Shown: one piece after another, positions 6,224-12,844 of the stretch | Layout: every line of letters begins with the position of its first letter | Position numbering within the stretch: position 1 is the stretch's first letter | DNA from: a virus | IMG/VR virus record: IMGVR_UViG_3300009001_000063 | Span: 1 to 29,240 of that record | Length of the DNA: 29,240 bases | Strand: one strand, 5' to 3' | Translations under genes and position numbers: made by a program | Notes under the pieces: model-generated | The model's input: only the letters and a program-made list of their open reading frames with translations | What the model was told of the DNA's origin: nothing | Database searches by the model: none

Positions 6224-6297
6224 TTATAGTAGGAGTATTAATTGCTTTAGGACTATTTTTTATAGTAGTAGAGCTTAAAAGAATAAACAATGAGTAA
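6220..6297 (+). CDS. Single-pass membrane micropeptide (25 aa)
   Basis: ATG 6220 overlaps the previous stop, and the 25-codon frame ends at TAA 6295-6297, with the next ATG at 6290. The product is one hydrophobic helix (IIVGVLIALGLFFIVVELKR) with a basic C-terminal end, consistent with a single membrane span. It fits the overlap chain on both sides, which is the main reason to accept so short a gene. Confidence 0.5.
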   Translation: MIIVGVLIALGLFFIVVELKRINNE

Positions 6298-6511
6298 ACA
6301 AATTTATATAGACAAAACTGTATCCCTATGGGGAGGTAATAATGGAGAGGTTAATATGGAGCTAGAGGATGGCACTGTATTAACTTTTTATGCTTTTGAG
6401 TTATTTAGAGACTTACCAAGTATTACTGAGATTACTTTTAATGAGGTAGCAGTAGAAAAAGAAATGCTTAGAGATAGGTATAAAGAATTAGCTAAATTTA
6501 TAACAAAATGA
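6290..6511 (+). CDS. Hypothetical protein (73 aa)
   Basis: The 73-residue acidic protein has an N-terminal strand-rich part (KQIYIDKTVSLWGG, then EDGTVLTFYAF) and a C-terminal helix ending LAKFITK. It overlaps its neighbours by eight bases upstream and four bases downstream in the early chain. No domain is recognised. Confidence 0.65.
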   Translation: MSKQIYIDKTVSLWGGNNGEVNMELEDGTVLTFYAFELFRDLPSITEITFNEVAVEKEMLRDRYKELAKFITK

Positions 6512-6678
6512 AATTGAATTTAAGAATAGACTATTTAGGAAAGAAAGAAAGTAAAGGGGATACTGAGAAAGATATGTATCATCTAACCTTTAAGACTTAC
6601 AATGCTGAGATCAGTGGTAAGTTTGAGAGAAGTGAGATAAGGCACTTAATAGAGAAACTAGATAATGCTATAGTATGA
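6508..6678 (+). CDS. Hypothetical protein (56 aa)
   Basis: ATG 6508 overlaps the preceding TGA. The 56-codon frame ends at TGA 6676-6678, which overlaps the DUF3310 start at 6675. The product has beta strands (LNLRIDYLG, MYHLTFKTY, AEISGKF) and a short helix (EIRHLIEKLDNAIV). The alternating pattern looks like a small folded domain. The function is unknown. Confidence 0.6.
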   Translation: MKLNLRIDYLGKKESKGDTEKDMYHLTFKTYNAEISGKFERSEIRHLIEKLDNAIV

Positions 6679-6899
6679 GAGCCACTTATAAACACTATGA
6701 GAATGGTAAGGGATATGATGTAATAGACTTTATCCAAGACTACAAGCTAAACTTCAATAGGGGTAATGCTATCAAGTATTTAGTTAGAGCTTCACACAAA
6801 GGAGCAGAGGAGCAAGATTTAGAAAAAGCTATAGATTATATACAAAGAGAGTTAGAGTATATTAGAGAGGCTAAAAAAGAATATAATCCTCCTTACTAA
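6675..6899 (+). CDS. DUF3310 family protein
   Basis: The 74-residue protein matches the DUF3310 pattern: HYENGKGYDVIDFIQDYKLN at the start, NFNRGNAIKYLVRASHKG in the middle, and EEQDLEKAIDYIQRELEYI near the end. In this family the conserved N-A-I-K-Y and R-A segments form a helical core. Members are widespread in phage early regions, sometimes fused to or near nucleotide-metabolism genes, but the biochemical role is not settled. The full family length is present. It is translationally coupled to both neighbours. Confidence 0.85.
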   Translation: MRATYKHYENGKGYDVIDFIQDYKLNFNRGNAIKYLVRASHKGAEEQDLEKAIDYIQRELEYIREAKKEYNPPY

Positions 6900-7036
6900 T
6901 GAAAAAGAATAAACTAAACCAGTTACAAAGAATAGCTAGACTAGAGAGACTTCTTACTGAGATGTATCTTAAAGTAGAGGCTGTAAAAATAAGAATAGAA
7001 AAAATAGAGAACAATGGAGATAAAACTACTGGATAA
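6899..7036 (+). CDS. Small basic coiled-coil protein (45 aa)
   Basis: ATG 6899 overlaps the DUF3310 stop as TAATG. The 45-codon frame ends at TAA 7034-7036, 23 bases inside the exonuclease gene. The product is a lysine-rich amphipathic helix (QRIARLERLLTEMYLKVEAV). The chain position supports a real gene. It may be a small regulator of the overlapping exonuclease, though nothing proves that. Confidence 0.55.
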   Translation: MKKNKLNQLQRIARLERLLTEMYLKVEAVKIRIEKIENNGDKTTG

Positions 7037-7790
7037 TACTATCCACGAACAAAGTGAATTAATAGACAATGCTTACTCAGATGAGTTTTACTATGGCTAC
7101 TTAGGTAAGACAGCTTTCTCATCTAGTAATTTAAAACTACTTCTAGATAGTCCTAAAAGCTATCACTATGCTATGACCTATGGGAATGAGTCTAGCTCCC
7201 AAGCTCTTCGAGATGGGTGGTTATTTCATACCTACCTACTAGAGCCAGAGAAACTAGAGGATATTGTATTTGTAGATGTACAGAGTAAGAATACAAAAAA
7301 GTTTAAAGAAGCTAAGGCAGAGTATCCAGATGTATTTACAGCTAAAGAAAGAAATGACTGTGAGAGGCTAGTAGATGCAATGAGTAAAAACTCTAGAGCT
7401 ATGGAGCTGATGAGAGATAGTAGAACTGAGATACCAGCAGTAGATAATCTTTTTGGCTATCCTTTCAGAGCTAAGGCTGATATCCTAAAGAACTCTGGAG
7501 GTATTGTAGATTTAAAAACAACTATTGATGTAAGAAACTTTGATAGATCAGCTTACAAGTTTAGATACTTCCTACAAGTGTATATCTATTGTAACCTCTT
7601 CAAGTGTAGTTATAAGGACTTTAAGTTTTTATGTATAGATAAGAAAAATCTAGATATAGCTGTATGGGATGTTTCTAAGGAGTTTTATGAAGTGGGAGAG
7701 GAGCAAGTACAAAGAGCTATAGAAATATATGAAGAGTACAAAAGAGAGGACTTTGATGTTAATGACTTTACTATAACAGGAACACTATGA
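7014..7790 (+). CDS. RecE/exonuclease VIII-like PD-(D/E)XK nuclease
   Basis: The 258-residue protein has the RecE-like layout: TAFSSSNLKLLLDSPKSYHY near residues 33-52, His72 in GWLFH, Glu139, Asp156 in RAKADIL, the catalytic D-x-K in GIVDLKTT (Asp166, Lys168), and QxxxY at 188-192. These are the metal-binding and catalytic residues of 5'-3' exonucleases that generate single strands for annealing. Its partner would be an annealase. No RecT or Erf homologue is recognisable here, although the SSB-like genes at 539-1200 could contribute. It overlaps neighbours on both sides. Confidence 0.85.
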   Translation: MEIKLLDNTIHEQSELIDNAYSDEFYYGYLGKTAFSSSNLKLLLDSPKSYHYAMTYGNESSSQALRDGWLFHTYLLEPEKLEDIVFVDVQSKNTKKFKEAKAEYPDVFTAKERNDCERLVDAMSKNSRAMELMRDSRTEIPAVDNLFGYPFRAKADILKNSGGIVDLKTTIDVRNFDRSAYKFRYFLQVYIYCNLFKCSYKDFKFLCIDKKNLDIAVWDVSKEFYEVGEEQVQRAIEIYEEYKREDFDVNDFTITGTL

Positions 7791-7951
7791 CAAAAAAAGA
7801 ATTATTAGAAATAGAGAAAGAACAAAGAGAGATTGGTAAAAGTATTTATAAAGCACTAAATGAAATGATGCCAGAGGGATTAGAGGGAGGAGCTATATAC
7901 TGGACAGAGGGACTGTGGATATATCCAGATGGTACAACTGAATACTTATAA
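7787..7951 (+). CDS. Small hypothetical protein (54 aa)
   Basis: ATG 7787 overlaps the exonuclease TGA. The 54-codon frame ends at TAA 7949-7951, two bases before the ATG at 7953. The product has a charged N-terminal helix (KELLEIEKEQREIGKSIYKAL) followed by a glycine/aromatic segment that ends in WIYPDGTTEYL. No domain is recognised. Tight linkage on both sides supports translation. Confidence 0.6.
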   Translation: MTKKELLEIEKEQREIGKSIYKALNEMMPEGLEGGAIYWTEGLWIYPDGTTEYL

Positions 7952-7952
7952 T

Positions 7953-8390
7953 ATGACAGAGAGACAACTAAAAGACCTAAACTATATAAAAGACAGAATA
8001 GAGTTTTACAGTGGTTTAGATATAAGAAAAAAAAGCAGAGAGAGAGAGTATGTATATGCTAGGATGGTATTCTGTAAAGTAATGAGAGAAGAGTTTTTAA
8101 TGACTATGAGTGCTATAGGAAAGTACTTAGGTAAGTCTCACTGTACAGTAGTACACTATATGAAAAACTTTGAAACTATAGAAAAATATGAGTACAACTA
8201 TAATAAGATGTATAACTATATACTATTAGAAATGAATGCAGAGCATATGTTTATAGGTACTAGCTTTATGGGTAAGAAGAGAGACATAAGTAAAGATGTT
8301 CTAGAGGTTAATGATAAAATACAAGAAGCTGTAAGATCAGCAGTTAAAGAAGCAGTAAAAGAATATAGGGGTATAACTAGTGAGGTATAA
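7953..8390 (+). CDS. DnaA domain IV-like DNA-binding protein
   Basis: Residues about 20-75 resemble the C-terminal DNA-binding domain of the replication initiator DnaA. A basic helix (KKSREREYVYARMVFCKVM) is followed by MSAIGKYLGKSHCTVVHYMK, where the G-K-S-H-C-T-V-V-H stretch corresponds to the DnaA signature helix that reads the DnaA box (G-R-x-H-S-T-V). There is no AAA+ domain, so this would be a stand-alone DNA binder, perhaps acting at the origin or as a regulator. I chose 7953 rather than the in-frame ATG at 7929 because it avoids overlap with the previous gene. A C-terminal helix ends about residue 140. Confidence 0.65.
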   Translation: MTERQLKDLNYIKDRIEFYSGLDIRKKSREREYVYARMVFCKVMREEFLMTMSAIGKYLGKSHCTVVHYMKNFETIEKYEYNYNKMYNYILLEMNAEHMFIGTSFMGKKRDISKDVLEVNDKIQEAVRSAVKEAVKEYRGITSEV

Positions 8391-8417
8391 AAAATAAAAA
8401 AATTTCGTTATATTAAT
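8389..8417 (+). promoter_or_regulatory. CGTTAT-class late promoter before TerS
   Basis: CGTTATATTA (8406-8415) places its C exactly 12 bases before the ATG at 8418. An A run begins 17 bases before that C, after a pyrimidine. The same arrangement recurs before 9946, 17282 and 22168, with a variant before 18608. If CGTTAT is a -10 element, transcription would start at the ATG itself. Confidence 0.65.
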
Positions 8418-8780
8418 ATGATAGACAACAGAATCCGACATACTAAAGAGAGTTTACTAAATGCCTTAGAGCAGTCTTTAGGAGTAGTTACTACAGCTTG
8501 TAAGAGTGTAGGGATACATAGAAGCACCTTTTATGAGTACTACAATAATGATGAGGAGTTTAGACAAAAGGTAGATGATCTAAACAATGTAGCAAAAGAC
8601 TTTGTAGAGTCTAAGATGTTTGAAAATATTAGAGATAATGATAGTGGACTAATTAAGTTTTATTTAGCTACTAAAGGTAAGGACAGGGGTTATGTACCTA
8701 GAAATGAGATAGCCACAGATGGAATGCCTACTAACTTTCAAATAGAGATAATTGACTCCACTACAGAAGATAAAGACTAA
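8418..8780 (+). CDS. terS: Terminase small subunit
   Basis: The 120-residue protein has an N-terminal helix-turn-helix (TTACKSVGIHRSTFYEYYNN, about residues 24-43) followed by a helical oligomerisation region (FRQKVDDLNNVAKDFVESKM). This is the usual small-terminase layout. These proteins bind the packaging site on phage DNA and load the large subunit. It directly precedes and overlaps the large terminase gene by 29 bases. It is the first gene behind a CGTTAT-class promoter and probably opens the packaging operon. Confidence 0.85.
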   Translation: MIDNRIRHTKESLLNALEQSLGVVTTACKSVGIHRSTFYEYYNNDEEFRQKVDDLNNVAKDFVESKMFENIRDNDSGLIKFYLATKGKDRGYVPRNEIATDGMPTNFQIEIIDSTTEDKD

Positions 8781-9918
8781 TGTAGTTTTTAAGCATCTAC
8801 AAAATTCTACTTCCAAGATAACCATAGAGCAAGGTGGTACTAGGAGTGGTAAGACCTACAATATACTTTTATATATCATCTTTGACTACTGCACCAACAA
8901 TACAGGTAAGACAGTAACTATATGTAGGGATACATTCCCAGCTCTTAGGTCTACAGTGATGAGGGACTTCTTTGAGATACTTAAAAATAATAACTGCTAC
9001 TTTGAACAATTCCATAATAAGTCAAGCTCTGAGTATAGACTCTTTGGGAACTTAGTAGAGTTTATTAGTGTAGACCAGCCACAGAAGATTAGAGGTAGAA
9101 AGAGAGAGCTACTATTTTGTAATGAGGCTAATAGCTTAGACTTTGAAACTTGGCAACAGCTTATATTTAGAACTCAAGAAAAAATCATAATTGACTATAA
9201 CCCTAGTGATGAGTACCACTGGATATATGATAGAGTAATACCTAGAGAGGACTCAGAGTTTTTTAAGACTACCTATATAGATAATCCTTTTTTAGATCAA
9301 ACTATTGTAGATGAGATAGAGAGACTAAAAGAAACAGATGAGCAGTACTGGAGGATATATGGACTAGGAGAGAGAGGGTTTAGTAAGGCTACTATATTCC
9401 AATACAATGAAGTAGACAGCATACCAGAGGATGCAGAGTTTGTGAGCTTTGGTTTAGACTATGGCTATACTAATGATCCTACAGCACTTATAGGAATTTG
9501 GAAGAGAGACTACAGCTTATACTTAAAAGAGTATGTCTACCAGACTATGATGACAGGAGCAGATATACATAAGAAGCTAAGAGAGATAGGAGTAAATAGA
9601 GAAATAATCTTTGGAGACTCAGCAGAGCCTAGACTAAATGATGAGCTGAGGAGAATGGGATGGAATATAAAAAATAGTGTTAAGGGTAGGGACTCAGTAA
9701 ATGCTGGGATAGACCTACTTAAGAGATACAAAATAAATATACTTAAAGATAGCCATAATGCTATACAAGAGTTTAGGAACTACAAATGGGTAGAGGATAA
9801 AAGTGGTAAACTGACTAATAAACCAGTAGATAAAAATAACCACTTAATTGATGCCTGTCGCTATGGATGTTACTCTATAATGAGTAGAGCAAACTTTGGT
9901 AAGTATGCTATCCGTTAA
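8752..9918 (+). CDS. terL: Terminase large subunit
   Basis: The 388-residue packaging motor has an ATPase domain with Walker A GGTRSGKT (28-35) and a Walker B-like LLFCNEA (120-126) with the catalytic Glu. The C-terminal RNase H-like nuclease domain has acidic residues in FGLDYGY (Asp236), IFGDSAEPR (Asp289) and HLIDACRY (Asp367). It looks like the PBSX-type large terminases. No ATG is available before the conserved region. The frame begins at TTG 8752, inside the small-subunit gene, so a non-ATG start with translational coupling is likely. Confidence 0.93.
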   Translation: MTPLQKIKTNVVFKHLQNSTSKITIEQGGTRSGKTYNILLYIIFDYCTNNTGKTVTICRDTFPALRSTVMRDFFEILKNNNCYFEQFHNKSSSEYRLFGNLVEFISVDQPQKIRGRKRELLFCNEANSLDFETWQQLIFRTQEKIIIDYNPSDEYHWIYDRVIPREDSEFFKTTYIDNPFLDQTIVDEIERLKETDEQYWRIYGLGERGFSKATIFQYNEVDSIPEDAEFVSFGLDYGYTNDPTALIGIWKRDYSLYLKEYVYQTMMTGADIHKKLREIGVNREIIFGDSAEPRLNDELRRMGWNIKNSVKGRDSVNAGIDLLKRYKINILKDSHNAIQEFRNYKWVEDKSGKLTNKPVDKNNHLIDACRYGCYSIMSRANFGKYAIR

Positions 9919-9945
9919 AAACTATAAATTTTACGTTATATTATT
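9917..9945 (+). promoter_or_regulatory. CGTTAT-class late promoter before tail chaperone
   Basis: CGTTATATTA (9934-9943) sits with its C 12 bases before ATG 9946. AAAA begins at 9917, 17 bases before the C, after a pyrimidine. The spacing is identical to that at 8418 and 22168. It lies in the short gap after the large terminase and would start transcription of the tail operon. Confidence 0.65.
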
Positions 9946-10584
9946 ATGAAGCTAAAGATTAATGTACCTAATGATTTAGGAGAGATTAAGCTATCAGATT
10001 ATGTTAAGTATCTGAAAGTGCTAGAAGTAAATGAAGATGATGCTAATAGTGAGGTGTTTGTCCATCAGAAAGTATTAGAGATATTTTGTGGAGTGCCACT
10101 AATAGATGCAGTAGAATACAGGATGTCTGATGTCAGAAAGGTAGTAGCTATAATTACTAATACCCTAAACAAACAGCCAGACCTAGTAAGGACTTTTAAA
10201 CTAGGAGATACTGAGTTTGGTTTTATACCTAAGCTAGATGATATGACCTTTGGAGAGTATGTAGACCTAGATAGTAACTTAGGTAACTGGGATAATATGT
10301 ACAAAGCTATGGCAGTACTATACAGACCTATAAAGCAAAAGGTAGGGGATAAGTATATAATAGAAGATTATAAAGGAGACCTGTACTATGATGCTATGAT
10401 ACATACTCCTATGGATGCAGTTATAAGCTCTATGGTTTTTTTTTACAATTTAGGGAAAGAATTGTCAGTAGCTATGATGAAATATTTGGAGGAGGGGAAT
10501 CTGGAGGACTCGATGCTTTCTCAAACTTCTCTAATAAATGGGGATGGTATCAGTCAATACAAGCACTTAGCCAATTTGATGTAA
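9946..10584 (+). CDS. Tail assembly chaperone, zero-frame product (gpG-like)
   Basis: The 212-residue protein starts the tail module. Its central part (KLGDTEFGFIPKLDDMTFGE, about residues 85-104, and a following YKAMAVLYRPI) resembles tail assembly chaperone or tail-neck proteins of Bacteroidota siphoviruses as I know them. In lambda the equivalent gpG binds the tape measure and is made in excess over a frameshifted gpGT. The -1 frame is open from within this gene to 10697 and encodes a typical T-like extension, which supports the call. A poly-T slip site lies at 10436-10444. Confidence 0.7.
   Translation: MKLKINVPNDLGEIKLSDYVKYLKVLEVNEDDANSEVFVHQKVLEIFCGVPLIDAVEYRMSDVRKVVAIITNTLNKQPDLVRTFKLGDTEFGFIPKLDDMTFGEYVDLDSNLGNWDNMYKAMAVLYRPIKQKVGDKYIIEDYKGDLYYDAMIHTPMDAVISSMVFFYNLGKELSVAMMKYLEEGNLEDSMLSQTSLINGDGISQYKHLANLM
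10436..10444 (+). other. Candidate -1 ribosomal frameshift site (nine T)
   Basis: Zero-frame codons read GTT TTT TTT TAC across nine consecutive T residues. A T-TTT-TTT heptamer at 10437-10443 allows both tRNAs to re-pair after slipping back one base, after which reading continues TTA CAA TTT. The -1 frame is then open for 84 codons. Polymerase slippage on the T run would be an alternative mechanism with the same outcome. Confidence 0.65.
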
Positions 10585-10697
10585 TGAGGATAGATGAGGT
10601 TACTAAGCTGAATATACATAAGTGCCTATATGCTCTAGCCTTTATGAAAGATAAAGCAGATTTAGAAATAAAGAATATAAAAAATAAGTTTAAATGA
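10443..10697 (+). CDS. Tail assembly chaperone, -1 frame extension (gpT-like)
   Basis: In the -1 frame relative to the upstream gene, this segment is open without stops to TGA 10695-10697. It contains FSNKWGWYQSIQALSQFDVM and then DEVTKLNIHKCLYALAFMKD. The W-G-W-Y-x-S-I and VTKL...C-L-Y-L pattern is what I expect of the T extension in Bacteroidota siphophage chaperones. It has no good start before that motif. The first ATG (10584) lies after it, so it should be made as a fusion with the upstream product. An independent 37-codon gene from 10584 is the less likely alternative. Confidence 0.75.
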   Translation, partial: LQFRERIVSSYDEIFGGGESGGLDAFSNFSNKWGWYQSIQALSQFDVMRIDEVTKLNIHKCLYALAFMKDKADLEIKNIKNKFK

Positions 10698-11179
10698 CAG
10701 CAATTACTCACAGAGGAGCTATAGCCTATTATGATGTTATGGAAACCTTAAAAGACTTACTACTAGCAGATGTAAATGTTAATACAGTAACTAGAGGGGA
10801 TATAACACAGGTTAATCTAAATAAGGCTGATATGTTTCCACTGTCTCATATAATGCTAAACAATGTATCTGAGAATGGTCAGACTATGACTTTTAGTTTA
10901 AGTATACTAGCTATGGATATAGTAGACTTTAGTAAAGAAGAGACTACAGATATCTTTAGAGGTAATAACAATGAGATGGATGTACTCAATACTCAACTAG
11001 CAGTACTAAACAAGTTTATACAAAAACTTAGAAAGGGTACTACTCATAGAGAGGGTTATCAAGTAGATGGTACTGTAAGCCTAGATGCTTTTAAGGATAG
11101 GTTTGAGAATGAATTAGCTGGATGGAGTGCTACATTTTCTTTAATAGTAATGAACAATATAGATATCTGTGAGGACTGA
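10694..11179 (+). CDS. Putative tail terminator/completion protein
   Basis: The 161-residue protein overlaps the chaperone extension by four bases (ATGA). It has an N-terminal helix (AYYDVMETLKDLLLADVNVN) and beta-rich segments around PLSHIMLNNV and MTFSLSILAMDIVD. The ending is beta-rich (GWSATFSLIVMNNIDICED). This size and helix-then-strand layout fits tail terminator or minor tail proteins that sit at the head-proximal tail end. Position next to an HK97 gp10-like gene supports this. The assignment is by context and fold impression. Confidence 0.5.
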   Translation: MTAITHRGAIAYYDVMETLKDLLLADVNVNTVTRGDITQVNLNKADMFPLSHIMLNNVSENGQTMTFSLSILAMDIVDFSKEETTDIFRGNNNEMDVLNTQLAVLNKFIQKLRKGTTHREGYQVDGTVSLDAFKDRFENELAGWSATFSLIVMNNIDICED

Positions 11180-11735
11180 TAACTTAAAAAAAGCACTAGA
11201 GAATATAAGAGACCAGATAGTAGAGGACTCTAAAAAGAACTTAGCGAATCAAGGTAAGACAGGGAATCTATATAAGAGCATAAAGGGTACACCTATAAAA
11301 GAAGATAAAGCTGGTATGTCCTTTGAGATTGAGATGGATGACTATGGACTCTTTCAAGATAAAGGGGTTAAAGGTAAAGATCCTAGTAAGGTAGTAGGAG
11401 GAGAGAAAGCTATAAGAGGACAGCAAGCTCCTAATAGTCCTTATAAGTTTGGGAGTGGTAATATGAGTGGCACTTTTGATAGCTTCTCTAAGAGTGTAGG
11501 GGACTGGGCAAAGTCTAGAAACTTTAGGCTAAGAGATGAGAAAGGTAGATTTGTTAAAGGTACTTATGAGACTATAGGAAAGATAATAGCTAGAAACATA
11601 TACTACAGAGGATTAAAGCCTAGCTTGTTTTTTACTAATGCTTATGAGAAAGTGCAGAAAGATATGGGTAGCCAATTAGAAAAAGCCTTAAAACTAGATA
11701 CAGAGAAAATGATAAAAATAAAAGCAGAGAAATGA
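11169..11735 (+). CDS. HK97 gp10-like neck/tail protein
   Basis: The 188-residue protein has features of the HK97 gp10 group: an N-terminal helix (KKALENIRDQIVEDSKKNLA), a GNLYKSIKG segment, a YGLFQDKGVKG motif, and a C-terminal RGLKPSLFFTNAYEK. In this group the G-x-(x)-x-G and K-P-x-x-F segments recur. These proteins work at the head-tail junction. The frame begins with GTG at 11169, inside the previous gene by 11 bases, and no ATG is available near the N-terminus. Confidence 0.6.
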   Translation: MRTDNLKKALENIRDQIVEDSKKNLANQGKTGNLYKSIKGTPIKEDKAGMSFEIEMDDYGLFQDKGVKGKDPSKVVGGEKAIRGQQAPNSPYKFGSGNMSGTFDSFSKSVGDWAKSRNFRLRDEKGRFVKGTYETIGKIIARNIYYRGLKPSLFFTNAYEKVQKDMGSQLEKALKLDTEKMIKIKAEK

Positions 11736-12844
11736 GCAAAATAAATTCTAGAAGTCCATACTACATAAATATAACAGCTACTAATTTGAGAAAGGTAGAT
11801 ATGGAGTTATATGTATATACAGGAACTCAGACTACAGATAGAGACAATAAATTTACTTTAACCTCTTTTGCAATAAATGAGAATGTAACTTTTGAGATAG
11901 GGGAGATAGTAAGAGATTATCTTTTACAGACTTTTGATGGAGATTATGAAACTTTAAATGTTTGGGTAGATTATAGAACTAAACTAACTACAACAGTCTC
12001 ACAGGTAGACTATGGAGAGTTTACTCAGTTAGTAGGTTTTGATGGATATGGTTATTATGAGAATGAAGCAAACCCACAGAATGATACAGGTCTACTACAG
12101 ACTAACACTAAAATACTAAAACTAGATGATGCTCCAGCAGTAATACCTGTAGATACTTCTAAGGCTACACAGGTTACTTATGAAAAAGATGGAGAGCTAG
12201 TATATACTTTTGCAGTTAGTAGTAGTGTATATAGTGATAGACAGATTAAGTATGTTACAAATGGGATCAATGGTGCTGATGAGTATGAGGATAGAGTAAT
12301 ACAAGATGGAGGTACTTTTGAGGATAGTGTATGTCTACAAGAGTTTGTGAATGACTTTACTTTATTTGACTTTGATACTATTTATGTAGATACTACTGAT
12401 GGTGTTATAAAGCTAACAGTAGAGAATATAGAGGAGTGTAAGTATCAGCCTTATAAAGTAACATTTGTAAATAAGTATGGAGCTTTACAGGATGTGTGGT
12501 TTTTCAAGAGGACTAATACAGTCTTAGCTACTAACAAAGAAGATTTTAAAAGAAACATTATAGTTAATGGTGCTTATGATAGAAGTAGACATCAGCAAAA
12601 AATATTAACTAAGAATGGTACAGAGAAACTAACTTTAAACACAGGCTTTTATCCAGAAGAGTATAATGAGGTATTTAAAGAGATGCAACTTAGTGAGGAT
12701 TGCTGGATAGAGATAGACTCTAAAACACTACCAATTAATGTAAGCAGTAGTAGTTTAAGCTATAAGACTCACTTAAATGATAAGCTAATTAATTACACTA
12801 TAGAGGTAGACTTTGCTTTTGATACTATAAACAATATACGTTAA
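11732..12844 (+). CDS. Tail structural protein (370 aa)
   Basis: The 370-residue, beta-rich acidic protein has no signal peptide or membrane segment. It lies between the gp10-like gene and the large tail protein, overlapping both by a few bases. The N-terminus (SPYYINITATNLRKVDMELY) and the inner segment YKVTFVNKYGALQDVWFFKR look like those of structural tail proteins found in Bacteroidota siphoviruses. A distal-tail or tail-hub role is reasonable from context. I cannot tell which from sequence alone. Confidence 0.55.
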   Translation: MSKINSRSPYYINITATNLRKVDMELYVYTGTQTTDRDNKFTLTSFAINENVTFEIGEIVRDYLLQTFDGDYETLNVWVDYRTKLTTTVSQVDYGEFTQLVGFDGYGYYENEANPQNDTGLLQTNTKILKLDDAPAVIPVDTSKATQVTYEKDGELVYTFAVSSSVYSDRQIKYVTNGINGADEYEDRVIQDGGTFEDSVCLQEFVNDFTLFDFDTIYVDTTDGVIKLTVENIEECKYQPYKVTFVNKYGALQDVWFFKRTNTVLATNKEDFKRNIIVNGAYDRSRHQQKILTKNGTEKLTLNTGFYPEEYNEVFKEMQLSEDCWIEIDSKTLPINVSSSSLSYKTHLNDKLINYTIEVDFAFDTINNIR

